A DNA stretch of 64,000 bases from Symbiodinium natans (taxonomy: Eukaryota > Sar > Dinophyceae > Suessiales > Symbiodiniaceae), in contig CAJNDS010002354.1 in NCBI GenBank assembly GCA_905221605.1, positions 1-64,000 on the forward strand, read 5' to 3'. Position numbers and translations under genes: made by a program. Every line of letters begins with the position of its first letter. The stretch's first letter is position 1. The notes under the pieces were generated by a model. It made no database searches, was not told where the DNA came from, and saw nothing but the letters and a program-made list of their open reading frames with translations. Positions 58,347-64,000 of the stretch are shown piece by piece.

Positions 58347-60530
58347 ATGTCTGAGGATAGTTTGCCGGATATAGAGGGGGATGATCTTTCGGTCGGACAT
58401 GTCAGTGAAGATGATGGGCCGCCAGTCCTTCCTATCGTTCCCTTTGAGTTGCCCCCATTTGGGGCTGTTGTACAGTCCTCTGGGCCGTTGTTGCGGTTGC
58501 CAAGGCCGTTGGATGCAGAAGTTGATGGCCTAGATTGGGGTGACGAAAACTCCCCTGTTTCGGCGGCAGAAGACTTAATGGTCGACGTCAACCCTGAAGT
58601 GTCTGAGCTCAGCTCTGGGCATACTTCATGCCGAACAGGTGCGCGCGATGAGTTGTTGAGCCAGTCTGCAGACCATGACGCCATTAGGGAAGACTCACAG
58701 GTGTCTGAGTCTGAGAAACCGTCCGTCAGCGAGCCTCCTGCAAAAATGGCGCGTACCGTGGGTGATGTGTTTGCCGACAGCTTTGTACGGTTAGCGGACA
58801 GGGGCCTGTCTGATGTTGTGTTGCCTTGGGAGCTGCCTGCTGTGAGTGCAATCTTTGGTGAGTCCTCGGTGTCTTCAGAGCTTAAAATGCCACCCCTTTC
58901 TATGCGTGAAACAGAAGTCTGGACCCCCCAGTCGCTTCCGTGCAAGCCTTTCACTTCGTTCGATGAACAACAGGAGTCGGTCGTGCCTGGGGACCTTGCG
59001 TCATCTGTTTTCAAAGTCCTTTCCGACGTTGATGTTGATGCCCAGCAAAGCAAAGCAGTGAGGCTTGCGGTTGATAAGTGGATCGTGATTATGCGGAGGA
59101 ATCGCAAGATGCACCCTGAGTGCGAAGTCGATCCACAGGCGCTGGAAGCATGCATTGGGTCGAGGGCCGCAGGAACAGCCTCCAAGAGAGCAGGTAGCAT
59201 CCTCACGTTCCTAAGGTGGTTTGATACCATTGTTGGTGCAAATCTCGATCCTTTCACTGATGACATGTTTTGGAGGTACATGCAATTCTTGGATGGTTCG
59301 CAGGCCCCACCGTCCAAAGCCTCATCCTTCTTGTCCGCCCTGCGCTTTGCTTACTTCGTGATGGATGTAAGAAACATCCCGTGCAAAATAAGCCGCAAGT
59401 GTGTTGGTGCGGCTGAGCGTATGTTGGCTAACCTTGGTGACCTCCAACAGGCACCCCCGCTCACTGTGGCACAAGTTCGTATCCTTCATTCCCTGTTGCA
59501 TGGACACGATACATCGGATTGGGATCGAGCCTTTGCCGGATATTGTCTCCTATGCTTGTATGCACGTGCCAGACAATCGGACTTCCGTAAGGTGGCGTAC
59601 GTGGATGTGGACGGTGAAGGCCGCGATGGCTATGTGGTAATCCGGGTTAAGCAGCATAAGACCGCAAGGGCAGCCAGAAGGGTCGCGCAGCTGCTACCAA
59701 TCCTGATTCCGTTGCGTGGAATTGCGGATCATGAATGGTTTGAGACGTGCAAGTGTGCCTTTGAGAAGGTTGGTCTTCTGTTACATGGGCATGTTGGTGC
59801 TGCGCTCTTCCGCCCGCCCCTAGCCAATGGCGTGTTGGCTCGCAGAGCCATTACGGCAGGGGAGGTCTCAGCTTTCCTAAGGCTTGTGCTTAAGGATAAG
59901 GCGGTCTCTTCACACAGCTTGAAAAGAACGTGCATCTCTTGCGCCAGCAAGGCTGGTGCCAAGAAGGAGGTCCGTTCATGTTTGGGCAGACATGTCACGG
60001 CGGTGGAAGGAACTGAGGCTGTGTACTCCGTGGAGTTGAGCATGGGGCCCGTGAGGGAGCTAGAAACAGTCATGGATGCCATCAGACAGCTTGAGTTCTC
60101 TCCTGATGCACCTCGGGGACACATGTGGGCGTTCCCCCCGCAGCCACCTTCTGCAGATGGGCCAACACAAGGCAAGGGCTTGTTGCCGACTCAGGCATAC
60201 CTTAGTGCCTCGTTAACACCTGCTATCAAGGTTGAAAGTTCCGATGAGGAGGAGTCGTCTTCCTCCAATAGCTCGAGTGAGTCATCGGGCTCGAGTGAAT
60301 CGCAGACATCACCCGACCCCGTGCGGGTCGATGATCGGGTACCTGTTCCAAGCGGGAACCCTGTACGAGGCACTGGAACATGGGTAAAACACTCCAGATC
60401 CGGAGTTCTTCACCATGCTTATGGCGACAACATCCTTGTGTGTGGGCGCCCACGCACGGCAATGTATGTCTTGCCTTCTGAGGAGGATCTTATGAATCCA
60501 GAGTGTCGCACTTGCAAACGCAACATGTGA
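58347..60530 (+). CDS. Tyrosine recombinase (727 aa) of a YR-type mobile element
   Basis: It has an acidic N-terminal region, then a helical core-binding domain (about residues 235-375), then a catalytic domain. Motifs: CLYARARQSDF (Arg at 407 or 409), a Lys in VKQHKTA, SHSLKRT with H523, LGRH with H549 and VYSVE with Y560. Together these give the R-K-H-x-x-(K/R)-H-Y set of tyrosine recombinases; Lys stands where the second Arg is usual. Such enzymes integrate circular or linear element copies by strand exchange. A Ser/Glu-rich linker (about 630-655) leads to a C-terminal H...CGR...CRTC module that may bind zinc. Gag and Pol ORFs follow on the same strand. Confidence 0.82.
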   Translation: MSEDSLPDIEGDDLSVGHVSEDDGPPVLPIVPFELPPFGAVVQSSGPLLRLPRPLDAEVDGLDWGDENSPVSAAEDLMVDVNPEVSELSSGHTSCRTGARDELLSQSADHDAIREDSQVSESEKPSVSEPPAKMARTVGDVFADSFVRLADRGLSDVVLPWELPAVSAIFGESSVSSELKMPPLSMRETEVWTPQSLPCKPFTSFDEQQESVVPGDLASSVFKVLSDVDVDAQQSKAVRLAVDKWIVIMRRNRKMHPECEVDPQALEACIGSRAAGTASKRAGSILTFLRWFDTIVGANLDPFTDDMFWRYMQFLDGSQAPPSKASSFLSALRFAYFVMDVRNIPCKISRKCVGAAERMLANLGDLQQAPPLTVAQVRILHSLLHGHDTSDWDRAFAGYCLLCLYARARQSDFRKVAYVDVDGEGRDGYVVIRVKQHKTARAARRVAQLLPILIPLRGIADHEWFETCKCAFEKVGLLLHGHVGAALFRPPLANGVLARRAITAGEVSAFLRLVLKDKAVSSHSLKRTCISCASKAGAKKEVRSCLGRHVTAVEGTEAVYSVELSMGPVRELETVMDAIRQLEFSPDAPRGHMWAFPPQPPSADGPTQGKGLLPTQAYLSASLTPAIKVESSDEEESSSSNSSSESSGSSESQTSPDPVRVDDRVPVPSGNPVRGTGTWVKHSRSGVLHHAYGDNILVCGRPRTAMYVLPSEEDLMNPECRTCKRNM

Positions 60531-60965
60531 TGAGGTGTGGATGGGAGACGGATGTGTTCGTTTCCAATCGCTATGGCGAAGAAAAGAGATTGCTACATGG
60601 TAGCGACATGTGCCCAGGGGCTAATGTGAGGAAGCGAGAGCTGCAGTGTGTTGTTGCCGGCTAGATGTCGGTTTTTGAAGTCAAGGCAAGGACATGGTCC
60701 CGTATGAGCCTTGAGGCACATGGTGCCAATGCCTAGCCAATGGGCTTTATGGGCAATGGGGAGGCCCAGGGGCCACACATTCAGCATGTGAGTGTTGGAT
60801 TGTGCATGTGATGTTCCAAAAACCAGGCTCGCAGTTGTAGAATGCGGACATGTTCTTTGTAGTTCATTGAGTTGAGTGGTGTTCGTACGGAGTCTCCTAC
60901 CACGTTGTGCATGTGATGTGATCAGGTGTGGCCTCTTTACTTGTGCAGCGTAGGCTCTCCGTGCC
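60531..60965. other. Spacer between recombinase and Gag-like ORF
   Basis: The 435 bases have no supported ORF on the + strand. No promoter or structured RNA could be recognised. Confidence 0.4.
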
Positions 60966-62159
60966 ATGTCTTCCTTGATTGAGTCTGAGGCCCACTTCGT
61001 CCAGCGCGCCCGCGAGATCAAATGCCCTGATGATGTGCTAGCGGAGCTTCGTGTCGGTGGGTTCACCAGCCTGGGTCAATTGGCTTATGCAGTGGGTCAG
61101 CCTGGTCAGGTCATCCCTGAGTCAGCCTTCAATGCATTCTGTGCAGCTACCACACCTGGAGCCAATGCAGCGGGCAGGGCATGTGTGCGCCGCCTTGTCT
61201 TTGAAGCGCAGACGCTGGTTTTGGCTGACTTGCGCCTGCAAGTTTCTGACCCGGAAGGTACCTCCAGAAAAATGCCGGAGGCGGAAAGGGACCGGCGTCT
61301 GCAGCACCTGCGGGGTCGGCTTCCGGGCGTGCTCATTGAAGGCGGCATGGAACCTGGGCGATGTGTCTTAGAGGATTGTGTCAGGCAGGAGTCTGCCAAT
61401 CAGTTGAAGTACCTCAGCCCTGATAGATGTGTATCGAGGACGCATGAAGTTACCCACTCCAAAGGCGCGTCCCGCCAGCTCGAACTTGAAAGCTCCAAGT
61501 TGGTGATCAAGGAAACGGATGACGCCATGAGTATGCCAACTCATAGCGCGTTGCAAGTCCAAGAGGCCCTTCGTCGCCGGGGTATTGCCTATGTGTTTGC
61601 TCAGAGCGTCACCTACACTGCCTATGAGAAGTACATCTCCCGGTTGTTCAGCAACCTTCATCGGGAACCCCCGCCAGGTTTTGCACGCTGCTCTGTTGCA
61701 CAATTGGTGGAAGCCGATCGGCAGGTGTTTGTCCGCATGATCGAACTGGGTATTCAACCGCGTGCAGCCACCGACGGAAGTTTCCCAATGGATGATGCGT
61801 TGACTTCAGCGCTTGAAAGCTACCACGTCTCCATGGCCTTGATGCCGCTTCCGCAGAAGCAGGGCAATGGAAACAAAGAGCGCCGTGAACTCAAGCGAAA
61901 GCTCGAACCGGGAGAAAAGAAGCTTAAAGGTGGCCCCAAGGGCAGTGGCAAAGGCAAAGGCAAAACGTCCTTCGCCGCCCGTATCCCCAAGGAGATTCTC
62001 CAGAAAGGAGGCGTTGCTAACGCCCCTACGGGTGAGGCCCTCTGTTTTGACTACAACCTGCATGGGGACAAGTGCAAGTGTTCCGCCTCCACATGTCCCC
62101 GCAAGCACCTGTGTTGCAAGTGTTTCCAACCGCATCCCATCCGGGATCACAAGGAGTGA
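60966..62159 (+). CDS. gag: Gag-like protein, 397 aa, with basic tract and Cys/His cluster
   Basis: The ATG at 60,966 follows a non-coding spacer. The body is helical; near the end lie a Lys/Gly-rich tract (GGPKGSGKGKGKTSF) and a cluster of the form C-x8-C-x-C-x4-C-x3-H-x2-C-C-x2-C-x3-H-x3-H (FDYNLHGDKCKCSAS onward). The C-C-C-H part is like a CCCH RNA-binding finger. These are typical Gag features for packaging element RNA. The ORF stops with TGA at 62,157-62,159, followed by CGG, and the Pol-like ORF continues in the same frame. Confidence 0.7.
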   Translation: MSSLIESEAHFVQRAREIKCPDDVLAELRVGGFTSLGQLAYAVGQPGQVIPESAFNAFCAATTPGANAAGRACVRRLVFEAQTLVLADLRLQVSDPEGTSRKMPEAERDRRLQHLRGRLPGVLIEGGMEPGRCVLEDCVRQESANQLKYLSPDRCVSRTHEVTHSKGASRQLELESSKLVIKETDDAMSMPTHSALQVQEALRRRGIAYVFAQSVTYTAYEKYISRLFSNLHREPPPGFARCSVAQLVEADRQVFVRMIELGIQPRAATDGSFPMDDALTSALESYHVSMALMPLPQKQGNGNKERRELKRKLEPGEKKLKGGPKGSGKGKGKTSFAARIPKEILQKGGVANAPTGEALCFDYNLHGDKCKCSASTCPRKHLCCKCFQPHPIRDHKE

Positions 62160-64000
62160 CGGTCAGTGCCAGAGGCGGGACTTGCTGCTTCAACGTCGGA
62201 TGAGCCCGTGTTGCCAGCGGTTCCGCCACATGAGGAAACTGGAGCTGAGGCTCCCGCTGTGGTCAGTCAAGCTGTGCTCCATGTTGCGGCTGAGCCCCCA
62301 GTTTCCCATGCTCCTGCGCCAACCTCCCATGAGGCTCCCGCTGTAATCAGTCAAGCTGTGCACCATGTTGCGGCGGAGCCCCCGGTTTCCCATGTGCCTG
62401 AGCCAACCTCCCTGAATTCGTGTGCTTCTGTCAGTGACCCTGAGGAACTTGCTGAGCAACTTCTCCAGGGCAAGCTCATTGATCCTCACTCTGTGCTCTC
62501 CCTGTGGGAGCTCCTTCCACATGAGGCGCCTCATAAGGCAGCGTCAGGCAGCTCATTCTTCACTGGACTGTACCGGAGAGGGGGTGTGCTGGGTCTTCGG
62601 GCCAATGTGGCCCGCTTCCCAAAAGTAGCGCAGGTCCTCTGTGCCTTCGTTCGGCAGCGCCGGCCGTCTGCGGTGTTCACTTCGCTTGCCATATTCTGTG
62701 ACATTCCCACTGAGCCTCATCGTGACTCCCATAACGGCCCGTCTCCTAATCTTGTGTTTAAGCTTTCGGATTTCTCAGGGGGCGGTGTGTGGTGTGAGGG
62801 CCCCGGGCACGATGTCCGCCCTGTTCAAGGCTCTCCCGTTCAGGGTCGTGTGCTCAAGTTCGATGATGGTTGTCTCGAGCTGCCTGCTAAGGACCACTGG
62901 CATATGACTGAACCCTGGCAAGGCCGTCGCGTGGTCCTTGTGGCATATGCACTGCCTTATATGCCCTCAGTTAAGCTTGAGGTCCCCCAAGCCCTCCTCG
63001 AGCTTGGCTTCCCGTTGCCACCGGATTTCCTTCCAGCACTGGCGGATGTTCCTCCGCTCAGCAACCCCGCACCGGAGCCTACGCAAGAGCCTGAGCTGTC
63101 TTCCCGACCCGCGTTCATTATTGAGGTCTTTTCTGGCATGTCCAGGCTTTCCGCCTGCCTTAAGCAACTTGGTTTTGACGCCATTGCCGTTGATCATAAG
63201 CGCGTCCCTGGCGCCGCCTGTCATGTTCATCTTGTCGACTTGTGTGCAACGGAAGGCGTTGAGTTGGTCCGACGTTGGCTGGCAATGCCCAACTGCGTGG
63301 GTATTTGGTTCGCTCCACCATGTGGGACGGCCAGCCGAGCAAGGGAGATCAAAGGGGTTCCAGGGCCCCCCCCTCTCCGATCGGAGAAGTTTCCGAACGG
63401 GCTGCCGCACCTAAAGGGTCAATCCCTTCTCCGAGTCACCCTAGCCAACCAGCTTTACGAATGTGTTTCTGATTTGGTTCTTGAGGCTGCCTCCCGCAAC
63501 CTTGTCATCGGTGTTGAGAACCCTCGGCAAAGTCTCTACTGGCGCACTTCCATGTTTGCACGCATCGCACACCTCCTTCAGTTCACTGCATTCCAGAGTT
63601 GCGCCTACGGCGGCCGTCGTCCGAAGTGGACGGCCATTGCGTATACCCGGGGTGCGTTTGACTGCATCTGCAAGTCCTGCCCTGGGCAGTCTTGCGCTCA
63701 ACGTCACCTGGCGTGGGGCCTAACGGCTTCTCTACATCGTTGGAAGCTGCGTATCCGCTGCCACTGGCGCGTGCCCTCGCCCATGCGTTCTTCCAGGCTT
63801 GCCCGCCCAAGCCGTCCTCACCTGCCGGGCTCCAGTTATCTCTTGTCCGTGGCCAGGTCGGGAGTCAGCCAAAGGCCTCTGTGACGGGGCCCCGCGTGCC
63901 TGAGCATGCTCGCATTTTGCGAGTACGGATCCCCCCTTCTGTGTCCTGTCCGGTGTCCCTGCGTGCCCGCCTTAAGGACCCCTGGCCCCTGCCCCACGTG
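62160..64000 (+). CDS. Pol-like ORF: 2OG-Fe(II) oxygenase domain plus C5-cytosine-methyltransferase-like domain, 3' end outside the window
   Basis: It is open directly after the Gag TGA, in the same frame; the first in-frame ATG is in the middle of the oxygenase domain, so it is probably made as a Gag fusion. Counting from the GTG at 62,166: a duplicated 28-residue unit (28-83) and an oxygenase-like domain with H185-x-D187 (EPHRDSHN), GGGVW, H246 (WHMTEPW) and R254/255 (GRRVVLVAY). A methyltransferase-like domain follows with VFSGMSRLSACLKQLGFD (SAM-binding motif I type), FAPPCGTASR with C386 (motif IV) and VENPRQSLYW (motif VI type). After about 63,715 the real protein moves to the +2 frame (PNGFSTSLEAAYPLPLARAL), open to the window end; the stop at 63,884 follows from this frameshift. 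Confidence 0.72.
62247..62414 (+). repeat. 84-bp in-frame tandem duplication in the Pol-like ORF
   Basis: 62,247-62,330 and 62,331-62,414 encode related 28-residue units (EAPAVVSQAVLHVAAEPPVS and EAPAVISQAVHHVAAEPPVS). Confidence 0.93.

Overview
The window looks like nuclear DNA of a dinoflagellate, most probably of the Symbiodiniaceae type. This is an inference from several independent signs. There are long intronless retroelement ORFs with Gly-Lys-rich Gag tracts. There are interstitial TTTAGGG-type telomeric repeats and a split host gene whose introns fit GC-AG boundaries. There is a 13-nt match to the 3' half of the dinoflagellate spliced leader. Mobile elements fill nearly the whole window and many are nested. 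I see no rRNA, tRNA or CRISPR.

1-21.1 kb and 32.0-33.3 kb (+ strand): a co-oriented series of intronless ORFs. It starts inside an APE-type endonuclease / non-LTR reverse transcriptase ORF, then a second ORF with Cys/His clusters, RNase H and a C-terminal domain that resembles a family-A (transposon/virus type) polymerase palm. Eight or nine unknown or weakly recognised ORFs follow, two of them tandem paralogues and one alpha/beta-hydrolase-like. The series ends in a giant ORF joining an alpha/beta-hydrolase-like domain to a UPF1-like SF1 helicase. Decayed copies of the hydrolase-like ORF lie at 33.4-35.0 kb, and a retroposon-like tail with poly(A) ends at 35,961. The set may be one very large composite retroelement that has not been described; this is the main candidate for a new system.

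21,110-31,977: Copia-1, a Ty1/copia element with two identical 200-bp LTRs and a 5-bp target duplication (GTCGG). It sits inside the helicase ORF, which is open and in frame once the element is excluded. Copia-1 encodes a membrane/zinc module before Gag, then Gag, protease, SAP-like segment, integrase, RT and RNase H, and a long membrane plus coiled-coil tail. Two single-base frameshifts break it.

36.0-43.05 kb and 50.8-51.3 kb (- strand): decayed Copia-3 without a recognisable RT, next to a rearranged fragment of the helicase gene family. Copia-2 (43,054-50,798; 143-bp LTRs, target duplication GAAGA, an intact 2,249-codon Gag-Pol ORF) is nested in it.

51.3-57.9 kb: hexanucleotide satellites, diverged duplications, two more copies of the poly(A)-tail family, four telomere-repeat arrays and a host gene whose introns contain or consist of telomeric repeats.

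58.0-64.0 kb: a tyrosine-recombinase element. A 103-codon ORF is followed by a 727-aa tyrosine recombinase and a 397-aa Gag with a zinc cluster. After a single in-frame TGA (TGA CGG context) comes a Pol-like ORF with a 2-oxoglutarate/Fe(II) oxygenase domain and a C5-cytosine-methyltransferase-like domain. It runs off the window after one frameshift.
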